Shown: positions 8,520 through 16,641, numbered from the stretch's first letter. The stretch: DNA of 64,000 nucleotides from Pseudomonas sp. A34-9 (GCF_029543085.1 NZ_CP119967.1:4924501-4988500), one strand, 5' to 3'. Numbers and translations are program-made. Notes: generated by a model from the sequence alone, not told the origin.

Positions 8520-9278
8520 ATGAACCGCAAAATCGCATTGATCACCGGTGCCAGTCGTGGCCTGGGCAAAAACGCCGCACTGCACCTCGCCGCTCAAGGC
8601 GTCGACATCATCGGCACTTATCACAGCCGCGCCGATGAGGCTCAGGCGCTGGTCAGCGAACTGCAAGCACTCGGCGCCAAAGCCGTGATGCTGCAACTGG
8701 ACGTTGGCCGCAGCGACAGCTTTGCCGATTTCGCCACTCGGGTTGAGCAAGCCCTGACGCAAACGTTCGAACGTCAGCGTTTTGATTTCCTGATCAACAA
8801 CGCCGGGGTCGGTCTGCATGTCAGTTTTGCCGAGACCAGCGTTGAGCAATTCGACATGCTGATGAACGTGCATTTCAAAGGGCCGTTCTTCCTGACTCAG
8901 CAACTGCTGCCATTGATTAACGACGGCGGCCGGATCATCAACATATCCAGCGGCCTTGCGCGTTTCACCATCCCCGGTGCCAGTGCTTATGCGGCGATGA
9001 AAGGCGCGATCGAGGTGCTGACCCGCTATCAGGCGAAAGAACTGGGCGCGCGGCAGATTGCCGTGAACACCCTGGCACCGGGTGCGATTGAAACCGATTT
9101 TGGTGGCGGCACCGTTCGCGACAATGCCGCGGTGAATGCGATGGTCGCCGACAACACCGCGCTCGGGCGCGCTGGGCAGCGGGATGACATTGGCGGGGCA
9201 TTGGCGTTGTTGCTGTCGCCGGATGCGCAGTGGATCAATGGCCAGCGGGTTGAGGCCTCCGGCGGTATGTTCCTCTAA
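8520..9278 (+). CDS. Short-chain dehydrogenase/reductase (SDR)
   Basis: A 252-residue classical SDR. The NAD(P)-binding TGASRGLG motif is at residues 9-16, NNAG at 93-96, the catalytic Ser near 143-144, and the Y-x-x-x-K pair at Tyr157/Lys161 (SAYAAMKGA). The C-terminus has the usual GGM ending. Such enzymes reduce or oxidise a carbonyl/alcohol using NAD(P)H; the substrate is not predictable. Length is normal for the family. The only neighbour with a likely functional link is the divergent LysR gene. Confidence 0.93.
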   Translation: MNRKIALITGASRGLGKNAALHLAAQGVDIIGTYHSRADEAQALVSELQALGAKAVMLQLDVGRSDSFADFATRVEQALTQTFERQRFDFLINNAGVGLHVSFAETSVEQFDMLMNVHFKGPFFLTQQLLPLINDGGRIINISSGLARFTIPGASAYAAMKGAIEVLTRYQAKELGARQIAVNTLAPGAIETDFGGGTVRDNAAVNAMVADNTALGRAGQRDDIGGALALLLSPDAQWINGQRVEASGGMFL

Positions 9279-9298
9279 TCCCCGTTGAAAACACTTAC

Positions 9299-9392
9299 CC
9301 CCTGTAGGAGCTGCCGCAGGCTGCGATCTTTTGATCTTGATTTTTAACGGCAAGATCAAAAGATCGCAGCCTGCGGCAGCTCCTACACGGGG
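9299..9392. repeat. REPIN, GTAGGAGCTGCCG family
   Basis: CCCTGTAGGAGCTGCCGCAG and CTGCGGCAGCTCCTACACGG are inverted around a GATCTTTTGATC core, between the convergent SDR and PACE genes. Confidence 0.92.
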
Positions 9393-9400
9393 ATCAGGGG

Positions 9401-9838
9401 TTAACCCCCACAGACGCGGCGGGTCATGAAGCGTTCGCGCAGTACGTCGTAACCCCAGTGATACACATAGGTGTACGGCAGAAAGAACAGCAATACGCCG
9501 ATGTCGAGCAAAAACGCCTGCCACAGGCTGACCGACAGCCACCAGGCAATCAGCGGCACGCCCATCACGATCAAGCCCCCTTCGAACAGCAGCGCATGCA
9601 CCACACGCACCCAGGCGTTGTGCGCCACGTTCAGCCGTTCCAGCAGACGATCGAAAAAGCGGTTGAACAGCACGTTCCAACCTAGCGCCAACAGGGCGAT
9701 CAACACAGTCACCGCGCCCATTTCAAGCATCGGTTTTTGCATGATCCACGCCAGCAACGGCGTGCAGATCAGGATGGCCAGCAGTTCGAAACCAATGGCC
9801 TGGAAAATACGTTCAGAGAGGGATTTGTGGGCAGTCAT
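9401..9838 (-). CDS. PACE-family efflux transporter (copy 1)
   Basis: A 145-residue protein with four membrane helices arranged as two related halves. One half starts ERIFQAIGFELLAILICTPLLA, the other RVVHALLFEGGLIVMGVPLIAWW. Both contain the R-x-x-H/F-x-x-x-F-E pattern and the W-N / F-L-x-D motifs of the proteobacterial antimicrobial compound efflux (PACE) family. The family exports biocides such as chlorhexidine or acriflavine in characterised members; the natural substrate may be polyamine-like. The start at 9838 is fixed by AGGAG upstream. It is divergent from a LysR gene, the usual PACE arrangement. Confidence 0.88.
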   Translation of the reverse strand: MTAHKSLSERIFQAIGFELLAILICTPLLAWIMQKPMLEMGAVTVLIALLALGWNVLFNRFFDRLLERLNVAHNAWVRVVHALLFEGGLIVMGVPLIAWWLSVSLWQAFLLDIGVLLFFLPYTYVYHWGYDVLRERFMTRRVCGG

Positions 9839-9927
9839 GGCCTGACTCCTTGAGTGAAGATGGTTGCCATGATCCATCCCCAAACCGATACTTCATAATC
9901 AATTACCATCGATCAAGGCGATAGTTG

Positions 9928-10782
9928 ATGATCTCTCAGGAAGTGCTGTTGGCGTTTGTCCAGGCGGCCACGCAAGGTTCGTTTTCGGCGGCGGCGCGCA
10001 AACTCGGGCGCAGTCAGTCGACGATCAGTGCGGCAGTGGCCAGCCTTGAGATCGATCTGGACCTGGTGTTGTTCGATCGCAGCAGCCGCAAACCGACGCT
10101 GACCCCGGCCGGCCACCTGATGTTGCAGCGAGCCGAGGCGATTCTCGCGGCCAACAGTCAGTTGGAGATGACGGCGCGGCAGTTGTCCCAAGGCGTCGAG
10201 CCGAAGCTGACCGTGGCGATTTCCGATACTTACCAGTCGGCGCGTTTCGAAGCAGCGTTGGTCGGGTTTGAGCAGCGTTATCCGGATCTGGAACTGGAAT
10301 GCTTGATTGCCGAGTGCGATGACTTGATCGAACTGGTCCAGCGCGGTCGGGCGCATCTGGCCTTTGCCGAAATGCAGGACACATATCCGCCGGATCTGGT
10401 GACCTCGACCGTCGCCGAACGCACCGATATCGCGCTGTTCGTCAGCCCTGACCACCCGCTGACGATGTTGGAAAATGTTGATCAAGCCATCCTGGAACAG
10501 CATCGCGAGCTGCGTCTGGCGACGATCGTCAATCCCTACGACAGTCGCGCGAAGGGCCGGGTTTGGTCGGCGCCGAGTTATCTGATGCTGATGGAAATGG
10601 CTGAAATGGGCTTCGGCTGGGCGCCGCTGCCGCGTTGGTTGGTGGGCCGTTTCGGTAATGGCACGCTCGTGGAATTAAAGGTGCGCGGCTGGCCGAAACC
10701 GGTGTTTGTCGATGCCTTGTGGTCGCGGCTGTATCCGCCGGGGCCGGCGGGGAGTTGGTTGTTGAGCAAGATGCTGGAATAG
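9928..10782 (+). CDS. LysR-family regulator, probable regulator of the adjacent PACE gene
   Basis: A 284-residue LysR-type regulator: N-terminal helix-turn-helix (FSAAARKLGRSQSTISAAVA, residues ~17-36) and a substrate-binding-protein-like effector domain. The ATG at 9928 has AAGG about ten bases upstream; a TTG one codon earlier is unlikely. Its start codon is 89 bp from the divergent PACE start, so both promoters share that space and the LysR protein very likely controls the transporter. The inducing compound is unknown. Confidence 0.9.
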   Translation: MISQEVLLAFVQAATQGSFSAAARKLGRSQSTISAAVASLEIDLDLVLFDRSSRKPTLTPAGHLMLQRAEAILAANSQLEMTARQLSQGVEPKLTVAISDTYQSARFEAALVGFEQRYPDLELECLIAECDDLIELVQRGRAHLAFAEMQDTYPPDLVTSTVAERTDIALFVSPDHPLTMLENVDQAILEQHRELRLATIVNPYDSRAKGRVWSAPSYLMLMEMAEMGFGWAPLPRWLVGRFGNGTLVELKVRGWPKPVFVDALWSRLYPPGPAGSWLLSKMLE

Positions 10783-10798
10783 CGGCTGAAGATCGCCC

Positions 10799-11195
10799 CC
10801 CCCCTCACCCCAGCCCTCTCCCGGAGGGAGAGGGGGCCGACCGAGGTGTCTTGCGTTGTACATCGACCTGAGAGACCGAGTCGATTATGTATTCATTGCG
10901 GCCTTAACCCTCGACCAGATTGGGTCGATTCCGGATTCAAAGCCGATCGTTCAAGTCGGTGAACCTCTCCAATATCCCCCAATCAGTCAGCTTTCCCGGA
11001 GGGAGAGGGGCCGACCGAGGTGTCTTGCGTTGTACATAGACCTGAGAGACCGAGTCGATTATGGATTCATTGCGGCCTTAACCCTCGACCAGATTGGGTC
11101 GGTTCCGGATTCAAAGCCGATCGTTCAAGTCGGTGAACCTCTCCAATATCCCCCAATCAGTCCCCTCTCCCCCTGGGAGAGGGCTAGGGTGAGGG
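10799..11195. repeat. Long nested inverted-repeat element, copy 2, tandemly duplicated
   Basis: One set of outer arms (CCCCTCACCCCAGCCCTCTC ... GGGAGAGGGCTAGGGTGAGG) encloses two direct copies of the interior with a 174-bp period: 10837-11010 and 11011 to about 11165. I see only three base differences between the copies. Each copy holds CCGACCGAGGTGTCTTGCG, CCGAGTCGATTATG and GTTCAAGTCGGTGAAC. The right arm supplies the stop codon of the sigma-factor gene. Confidence 0.9.
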
Positions 11196-12425
11196 CAATT
11201 CCAGCGCCATGAGCCGCCCTTCAATAAACCGCCGCTCCGGCTCTTGTCGGGTCAGCTCCAGCGCGCGCAAATACGCCGCCCTCGCCTCCTCCACCCGTCC
11301 TAACTGCCGACAAAACTCCGCCCGCGCCGAATGCGCCAAGTGGTAATCCTGTAACTCGCCGCGCGCCAAAATCCCTTCAATCAAATTCAATCCGTTCAGC
11401 GCCCCATCACGCTTGGCCACCGCCACCGCCCGGTTCAACTCGATCACCGGCGAAGGCACCGCGCGCAACAGCACGTCATACAAGCCAACGATCTGCTCCC
11501 AATCGGTTTCTGCCGCTGACGGCGCCTCGGCATGCACCGCCGCAATCGCTGCCTGCAAACAGTACGGTCCAAACCGCCGCGTAGTCAGCGCACGCTCGAC
11601 CAGCGCGCAACCTTCAGCAATCAATCCGGCATCCCAGCGTGAGCGATCCTGATCATCCAGCAGCACCAGTTCACCACTCGGCGAAGTGCGCGCCAACCGT
11701 CGCGATTCATGCAGCAGCATCATCGCCAACAGCCCCATCACTTCCGGCTCCGGCAGCAACTCCATCAACAACCGCCCCAATCTGATCGCCTCACGCGTCA
11801 AATCCTCACGGGTCACCTCGGCCCCGCCCGACGCCGAATAGCCTTCGTTGAACACCAGATAAATCACCCGCAACACGCTGTCGAGGCGTTCGGGCAATTC
11901 GCTCAGGCTCGGTACTTGATAAGGGATTTTCGCGTCGCGGATCTTGGCTTTCGCCCGCACGATGCGCTGGGCAATCGCCGCTGGCGCGGCGAGAAAGGCG
12001 CGGGCGATTTCCTCGGTGGTCAGGTCGCAGACTTCGCGCAAGGTCAGCGGCACCTGCGCATCCGCCGCCAGCGCCGGGTGACAACAGGTGAAGATCAGCC
12101 GCAGACGATCGTCTTCCACGTCCTCGCCACTCCAGTCAGCCTGCTCCAGTTCTTCCAGTTGCGCCAACAACAATGGCTGCGAAGCCTTGAACCGCGCGCG
12201 TCGGCGCAATACGTCAATGGCCTTAAAGCGTCCGGTGGAGACCAGCCAGGTGCGCGGGTTGTCCGGTACGCCGTCGCGCTGCCAGCGCTCGACCGCGACG
12301 AAGAACGCCTCGTGCAAGGCTTCTTCGGCGAGGTCGAAATCGCCGAGCAGGCGAATCAGCGTCGCCAGAATCCGCCGCGAGTCTTCGCGATAGACCTGCT
12401 CGACCCGCGCCCGGACTTCAGACAT
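11184..12425 (-). CDS. ECF sigma factor with C-terminal extension (ECF42-like)
   Basis: A 413-residue sigma factor, much longer than a minimal ECF sigma (~170-190). Sigma region 2 spans ~8-75 (LLGDFDLAEEALHEAFFVAV, then VSTGRFKAIDVLRRRARF) and region 4 ~110-165 (LTLREVCDLTTEEIARAFL). A helical, TPR-like C-terminal domain of ~230 residues ends in repeats such as HSARAEFCRQLGRVEEARAAYLRAL. This layout is that of the ECF42 group, which usually sits beside YCII-domain genes, as here. Its ATG overlaps the end of the YCII gene by 8 bases, implying coupled translation. Its last codons and TAG stop lie in the repeat element. Confidence 0.9.
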   Translation of the reverse strand: MSEVRARVEQVYREDSRRILATLIRLLGDFDLAEEALHEAFFVAVERWQRDGVPDNPRTWLVSTGRFKAIDVLRRRARFKASQPLLLAQLEELEQADWSGEDVEDDRLRLIFTCCHPALAADAQVPLTLREVCDLTTEEIARAFLAAPAAIAQRIVRAKAKIRDAKIPYQVPSLSELPERLDSVLRVIYLVFNEGYSASGGAEVTREDLTREAIRLGRLLMELLPEPEVMGLLAMMLLHESRRLARTSPSGELVLLDDQDRSRWDAGLIAEGCALVERALTTRRFGPYCLQAAIAAVHAEAPSAAETDWEQIVGLYDVLLRAVPSPVIELNRAVAVAKRDGALNGLNLIEGILARGELQDYHLAHSARAEFCRQLGRVEEARAAYLRALELTRQEPERRFIEGRLMALELPSP

Positions 12426-12762
12426 TCAACTGCCGCACCGGGCGCACTTCAACGCTGCCAACCCGCGCCGCCGGAATGTTGCCGGCGACCTGGAGCGCTT
12501 CGTTGAGGTCCTTGGCGTCGATCAGGTAGAAGCCGGCCAATTGCTCCTTGGTTTCGGCGAACGGGCCATCGGTGATCGACAACTTGCCGTTGCGCATGCG
12601 CACCGTGGTGGCAGTCTGCACCGACTCCAGCGCTTCGGCAGCGACCATCCGCCCACTGCCCTCGATCGACTCTGCGTAGGCCCAGCATTCAGCGTCTTGC
12701 GGGCTGTCGGGCGATGAATGCAGCAGGCGCTCATCGCTGTAAACCAGGCATAAATACTTCAT
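12418..12762 (-). CDS. YCII-domain (DGPF-type) protein
   Basis: A 114-residue protein starting MKYLCLVYSDERLLH, with the YCII/DGPF signature (KLSITDGPFAETKEQLAGFY). YCII-related proteins are small ferredoxin-like-fold proteins of mostly unknown activity and are the standard partners of ECF42 sigma factors. The start at 12762 is marked by AGGAG eight bases upstream; a longer frame from 12789 has none. The end overlaps the sigma gene start, and the SnoaL-like gene precedes it by 40 bp. It may sense or modify the signal that the sigma factor answers to, but that is inference. Confidence 0.88.
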   Translation of the reverse strand: MKYLCLVYSDERLLHSSPDSPQDAECWAYAESIEGSGRMVAAEALESVQTATTVRMRNGKLSITDGPFAETKEQLAGFYLIDAKDLNEALQVAGNIPAARVGSVEVRPVRQLNV

Positions 12763-12802
12763 GGCGTTCTCCTGAATCGGACGGTTCAACTATGGCTGAA
12801 GA

Positions 12803-13228
12803 TCAGGGGGTCACATCGAACAGCGTCGCGCCGCTCATCGGATCGAACGGCGCCGACCAGTGTTCGTGGGCGATTTTCCATGCTCCGCCAATCTGCCGAT
12901 AGCAGGCGGTGACGCGCATCCAGCAGCTCTGGGTTTCGCCCTTGTCGTTGGTGCCGCCGCAGTTGGCCACCCAGTGGGCGAAGGCGATGTTGTCGGCGCT
13001 TTCGATGGCGATTTCGTGGAACTCGAAAATGTGCGGGCCGGGGCACATTTCCATGCACGCCACCCAGTGCGCGCGGTAGGCGGGCTTGCCCTTGAATTGC
13101 AGGGCCTTGATCGCGTCGAAGGAGACGATGTCGTCGGCATACAGCGCCATGACTTTCTCCACGTCCTTGGCCATCACGGCTTCGCGGTAGGTGTTGATCA
13201 GGGTCTGGATTTCACTGGCTGCGCTCAT
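12803..13228 (-). CDS. SnoaL-like / nuclear transport factor 2-fold protein
   Basis: A 141-residue protein of the NTF2-like superfamily (SnoaL/DUF4440 type). The N-terminal helix IQTLINTYREAVMAKDVEKVMALYADDIVSFD and the fold-typical HIFEFHEIAIE strands are visible. Such cone-shaped domains bind small hydrophobic molecules and some are isomerases or hydrolases; no specific activity can be claimed. The start at 13228 has GGAG upstream. It is the first gene of an apparent operon with the YCII and ECF sigma genes, and is divergent from a GNAT gene. Confidence 0.82.
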   Translation of the reverse strand: MSAASEIQTLINTYREAVMAKDVEKVMALYADDIVSFDAIKALQFKGKPAYRAHWVACMEMCPGPHIFEFHEIAIESADNIAFAHWVANCGGTNDKGETQSCWMRVTACYRQIGGAWKIAHEHWSAPFDPMSGATLFDVTP

Positions 13229-13369
13229 GGTGTTCTCCGTGGTTTTTGTTGTGAAGACACCCTTAGTCGTTCGGCGATTTGGCAGATCGACAGATCCAAA
13301 CAAAAAAATTCTACAGAAGACAAAATCGCTAGAATCCGCGACTTACTTTGTAGGAAAAAGGAAATTCCC

Positions 13370-13855
13370 GTGTCAGCCCAACTCGTGCCGTACGACAGCC
13401 TGAACGCCTTGCAGCGTCAGCAAGTCGAAGCGATTGAAATCCATGCCGAGCAGATCAAGTTTTCCGGCGATATCCACGGGGCCTTGCACACCCTGCTGTC
13501 GAAACCCGGCCCGGGCGTGAAGGGCTTTGCGCTGCTGGCGGATGACGTGCCGGTGGCGTTTCTTCTGCTCAAACGCCCACCCGTCTTGCCGGCCTGGGCT
13601 GATGAGCACAGCGCAACATTGCATGCGTTGCAGGTCGATCACCGCGCGCAGGGCAAGGGTTACGGCAAGGCCTGCCTGCAAGCGTTGCCCGAAGTCGCGC
13701 GTCAGGCCTGGCCGGAAATCAAAGGACTGGAATTGTCGGTGGACGCAGACAACGACGCGGCGATCGCGCTCTACGCCAAGCACGGCTACGTCGACAGCGG
13801 CGAAGCGTACAAGGGCCGGATCGGTTACGAACGGCGCATGGGGCTGTTTTTCTAA
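13370..13855 (+). CDS. GNAT-family N-acetyltransferase (GTG start)
   Basis: A 161-residue GNAT protein. The acetyl-CoA binding loop is visible as DHRAQGKGYGKA (near residues 84-95), followed by the typical late motif LSVDADNDAAIALYAKHGYVDSGE. The frame is open far upstream without an ATG near the domain. The GTG at 13370 has AAAGGAAA just upstream and gives a family-sized protein, so it is chosen. The acceptor substrate is unknown. The next gene (PPOX-like) starts 18 bp downstream, suggesting co-transcription. Confidence 0.85.
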   Translation: MSAQLVPYDSLNALQRQQVEAIEIHAEQIKFSGDIHGALHTLLSKPGPGVKGFALLADDVPVAFLLLKRPPVLPAWADEHSATLHALQVDHRAQGKGYGKACLQALPEVARQAWPEIKGLELSVDADNDAAIALYAKHGYVDSGEAYKGRIGYERRMGLFF

Positions 13856-13873
13856 ATCATCGAGGGGAACACG

Positions 13874-14479
13874 ATGATCGATTCAATCGAAGCACTGGAA
13901 GCTATTTACGGATTGCCCCACGAACGTGCGGTGCGCAAGCAGATCGGCTTTCTCAACGAGGATTATCAGGCGATGGTGCGCGTCTCGCCGCTGGTGATCG
14001 TCAGCTCGGTGGGGGCTGATGGCCTCGACAATTCGCCGCGCGGGGATGCACCGGGGTTTGTGCGGATCATCGATGAGCGCACGCTGGCCCTGCCGGATCG
14101 CCCGGGCAATAACCGCATCGATACCTTGCGCAATGTGCTGCAGGATTCGCGGGTGTCGCTGTTGTTCATCATCCCGGGGATTGGCGAGACCTTGCGGGTC
14201 AATGGCACCGCGACGATCAGCGCTGAGCCTGAGCTGCTGGAAAGCTTTGCGGTGAATGGCAAACCGGCGAAAACGGTGTTGCTGGTGACGGTGGAAGCGG
14301 CGTTCTTTCATTGCTCGAAAGCCTTCGTCCGCTCGGATGCGTGGAATCCTGAAACGCATCTGCCGCGCTCGGCCCTGCCCTCTGCCGGTGCCTTCCACAA
14401 ACGTCTGAACGATGGCGAGTTCGACGCCGAAACCTACGACCGGGAAGCGCCGAAAAGAGTAAACGACACCCTTTACTAA
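13874..14479 (+). CDS. PNPOx-like FMN-binding flavoprotein
   Basis: A 201-residue protein of the pyridoxamine-5'-phosphate oxidase-like split-barrel superfamily. Supporting segments are PLVIVSSVGADGLDNSPRGD, then LALPDRPGNNRIDTLRNVLQ and VSLLFIIPGIGETLRVNGTA, which are characteristic of FMN-dependent PPOX-type flavoproteins of ~200 residues. The family includes oxidoreductases and proteins of unknown substrate; pyridoxamine phosphate oxidation itself is not implied. The ribosome site is GAGGGGAA. It probably forms a two-gene unit with the upstream GNAT gene and is followed by a REPIN. Confidence 0.85.
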   Translation: MIDSIEALEAIYGLPHERAVRKQIGFLNEDYQAMVRVSPLVIVSSVGADGLDNSPRGDAPGFVRIIDERTLALPDRPGNNRIDTLRNVLQDSRVSLLFIIPGIGETLRVNGTATISAEPELLESFAVNGKPAKTVLLVTVEAAFFHCSKAFVRSDAWNPETHLPRSALPSAGAFHKRLNDGEFDAETYDREAPKRVNDTLY

Positions 14480-14504
14480 ACGCGGATTTTCAAACGCCAC
14501 AACA

Positions 14505-14598
14505 CCCTGTGGGAGCGAGCCTGCTCGCGAAAGCGTCATATCAGTCAACAAATTGGTTGGCTGACACGGCCTCTTCGCGAGCAGGCTCGCTCCCACAG
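14505..14598. repeat. REPIN, GTGGGAGCGAGCCTGCTCGCG family
   Basis: CCCTGTGGGAGCGAGCC and GGCTCGCTCCCACAG are inverted around a ~50-base spacer, between the convergent PPOX and GNAT genes. Confidence 0.92.
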
Positions 14599-14615
14599 TT
14601 TTGATCAGTGCTGGG

Positions 14616-15104
14616 TTAGAGAGTGAGGATCATCTCGTGCCACGCCATGCCGCCGTGGTCAGACTCCGACGGTTTAATGTAGGCAAACCCAAACCCGGCA
14701 TACAACGGGATGTGCTGTTCTTTGCACATCAAATGAATCGTCGCTTTATCCATCCCGCGCATACGCTCGATGAACTCGCCCATCAAACGCTTGGCCAACC
14801 CCTGCCCCTGATAATCCGGGTGCACCACCACCGACATGATCACCACGTTCGGTCCCTTCGGGTCGTGGCCGATCAGTTCCTTGAACGCCTCGTCCGACAT
14901 CTGCACATCAAACGCCGCGCCGGAATTGACGAAGCCTGCGACGACGCCATCCACTTCAGCCACCACGAAGCCTTCCGGCCAAGTGGCGATGCGCGTGGCG
15001 ATCTTCTCGCGGGTAGCCGCTTCGTCGCCTTCATAGGCAACGGTTTCGATGGCGTAGCAGCGGTCCAGGTCGGCGGCGGTGACGTTGCGAATGACGGTGT
15101 TCAT
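14616..15104 (-). CDS. GNAT-family N-acetyltransferase
   Basis: A 162-residue acetyltransferase starting MNTVIRNVTAADLDRCYAIE. The motif A region is visible: NVVIMSVVVHPDYQGQGLAKRL, with Q-G-Q-G-L-A for the acetyl-CoA pyrophosphate. It continues with ATIHLMCKEQHIPLYAGFGF. It resembles arylalkylamine-type GNATs in length and layout, but the substrate is unknown. The start at 15104 is chosen because the conserved N-terminal strand begins there; a 13-residue extension to 15143 is possible. No operon partners are seen. Confidence 0.85.
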   Translation of the reverse strand: MNTVIRNVTAADLDRCYAIETVAYEGDEAATREKIATRIATWPEGFVVAEVDGVVAGFVNSGAAFDVQMSDEAFKELIGHDPKGPNVVIMSVVVHPDYQGQGLAKRLMGEFIERMRGMDKATIHLMCKEQHIPLYAGFGFAYIKPSESDHGGMAWHEMILTL

Positions 15105-15269
15105 GGCGGCTCGGAAATCAGCAGGAGAAAGTGCCGAAAGCATAAAGGAATAAGGCCTGCATATCGATGCGTACAGGCGGCGTAAAGCTTGCGTATAAGC
15201 GCTTTTCTTCGTGCAGGCGGCGGGCTATTTCTGCGGTGTATCTCAAACTACCCTTGGGGGAAACCGCTT

Positions 15270-15374
15270 ATGAGCAGCGTTGAAATCGGTCTGTTGATGG
15301 TGTTGGGCATCAGTACTTTCGGCTTCATTACGCTGGCGATCGACGTGCTGCGCACGCGGCGTAAACAGCGTTGA
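15270..15374 (+). CDS. Small single-pass membrane protein (34 aa)
   Basis: A 34-residue reading frame starting MSSVEIGLLMVLGIS, with one transmembrane helix at residues ~5-25 and a basic tail (RTRRKQR) that would place the C-terminus in the cytoplasm. It has a strong ribosome site (GGGGGAAA, about seven bases before ATG) and a good hairpin terminator directly after the stop. Both argue that it is a real gene rather than a chance frame. I do not recognise a family. Its neighbours are unrelated. Confidence 0.62.
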   Translation: MSSVEIGLLMVLGISTFGFITLAIDVLRTRRKQR

Positions 15375-15409
15375 AAACATAAGACGGATCATTGATCCGC
15401 CTTATGTTT
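15375..15409. terminator. Bidirectional terminator hairpin
   Basis: The stem AAACATAAGACGGATCA / TGATCCGCCTTATGTTT is nearly perfect. It lies between the convergent small membrane protein and the GyrI-like gene, whose stop is at 15416. Confidence 0.85.
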
Positions 15410-15415
15410 GTCGGC

Positions 15416-15910
15416 TCAGGCCTTGGTATCGACCGGCACGCAGATTTCCAGTTTGCCGGTGTGCAGCTTCGGATTGAAATCGGCGCTGTAGCGCTCCAGC
15501 TCCGGGGCGTTGAGCTCCACGTAGTGAGAGGTCGGCAGCCAGGTTTTGTAGATGTACTGCAGGGTTTGCGGCAATTGTTCGAGCGGTCCCTTGTGCTCGA
15601 ATACGGCGTATTGCCGGGGCAGCACTTCCACCCACTGGTAGACCTTCTGGTCGAGGTCATCGAGTTTGCTGATTTCCACCCCGGCGATGTAATCGAAGCC
15701 ACCCTTGCCATCGAAATTGCTGCAGACACCGTAGGTCACTTCGTTCTTTTGCCCCGGGATATTTCCCAGGTGCGGCAAGAACTTTTCCCACAGCGCCGGA
15801 ATGTCTTTTGCTGTGTCTTGGGTAAATCGACCGCGGAAACCTGCAATCAGCAGGAAGTGTCCATGTTCGAAGCGAGGTTCAGCCACTTCGACGCGTTTTT
15901 GCTCATCCAT
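15416..15910 (-). CDS. GyrI-like small-molecule-binding (effector-binding) protein
   Basis: A 164-residue stand-alone effector-binding domain of the GyrI/SOUL-like fold. It has the usual segments VYQWVEVLPRQYAVFEHKGP, then TWLPTSHYVELNAPELERYS and LEICVPVDTK. Such domains follow the helix-turn-helix of some AraC regulators and bind drugs or peptides; here there is no DNA-binding part. The frame continues upstream to 16261, but the start at 15910 has CAGGAG in position and gives a family-sized protein. It follows the LysE-type transporter on the same strand by ~70 bp. Confidence 0.83.
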   Translation of the reverse strand: MDEQKRVEVAEPRFEHGHFLLIAGFRGRFTQDTAKDIPALWEKFLPHLGNIPGQKNEVTYGVCSNFDGKGGFDYIAGVEISKLDDLDQKVYQWVEVLPRQYAVFEHKGPLEQLPQTLQYIYKTWLPTSHYVELNAPELERYSADFNPKLHTGKLEICVPVDTKA

Positions 15911-15978
15911 GACTCGACTCCTGGAACAAAAAAGGGGGTTCGGCTGGGAGTATAGAAAGCCGCATCCAAATCGCACGT

Positions 15979-16641
15979 TTACAACGCGTGCAACTGCTCG
16001 ACGGCGCCCGAACCCACAAATTCGTTGTAACCAGATACGATCACGTACACCGCGAAATAGCAGAAGATCGCTGCAGATGCCATGTAGGAATAGCGCAACA
16101 GCTTGTCGCCCAGCAGCTTGCCGCCATGGCTCGCGGCGAAGCACAAACCGGCCGACCACAGCAGCCCGGCGCAGAGGAAACCACCAAGGAACAGCGCCGA
16201 ACTCACCGGCCCGCCGCCACCGGAACGGGCGATCAACGTACCGCCAACAGCGGCGAACCAAAGGATTGCGCTCGGCGAGGACATCGCGAGAAAGATCCCG
16301 CGGAAGAACTCCTTGCGATGGGAGTTCTGCCCCACTTCAGCCGTCGCCGCCAGTTGCGCTTCGTGATGGATCGCCGAATAAATCATTTTCGCCGCAAAGT
16401 AGATCAGCAGCGCTGAACCGCCGATCCACAGCACCCAGCGCACGCTTTCGTATTGCAGCAGAACCGTCATCCCTGCCAGCGCCAGCACCGCATAAATCAG
16501 GTCGCCGACACAGGTGCCGAGGCCCAGCGCGAAGCCCTGAAAGTAACCGCGCTGCATCGCCAATGTGATCATGGCGATGTTGGCCACGCCGATATCCAGG
16601 CACAGCGAAAGGCTCAGCAAGAAGCCGCTGGTGAATTCCAT
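15979..16641 (-). CDS. LysE-family amino acid / metabolite exporter
   Basis: A 220-residue membrane protein of the LysE/RhtB family with about six hydrophobic helices. It begins with the typical segment MEFTSGFLLSLSLCLDIGVANIAMI and has the family's GFALGLGTCVGDLIYAVLALAG helix. LysE members export basic or neutral amino acids, homoserine lactone or similar molecules. Length matches. It is divergent from alaC, an alanine transaminase gene, which makes amino acid export plausible but not proven. The GyrI-like gene follows. Confidence 0.87.
   Translation of the reverse strand: MEFTSGFLLSLSLCLDIGVANIAMITLAMQRGYFQGFALGLGTCVGDLIYAVLALAGMTVLLQYESVRWVLWIGGSALLIYFAAKMIYSAIHHEAQLAATAEVGQNSHRKEFFRGIFLAMSSPSAILWFAAVGGTLIARSGGGGPVSSALFLGGFLCAGLLWSAGLCFAASHGGKLLGDKLLRYSYMASAAIFCYFAVYVIVSGYNEFVGSGAVEQLHAL

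Noticed and set aside
10856..11212. A 118-codon frame with two near-identical halves, resembling a repeat protein
   Set aside because: It is created by the 174-bp tandem duplication of a non-coding nested repeat. It has no ribosome site, and the other copies of the element do not keep the frame.
12860..13369. Extension of the GNAT frame 170 codons upstream of 13370
   Set aside because: It is antisense to the SnoaL-like gene and has no homology to the GNAT fold. The GTG at 13370 with AAAGGAAA gives the normal length.
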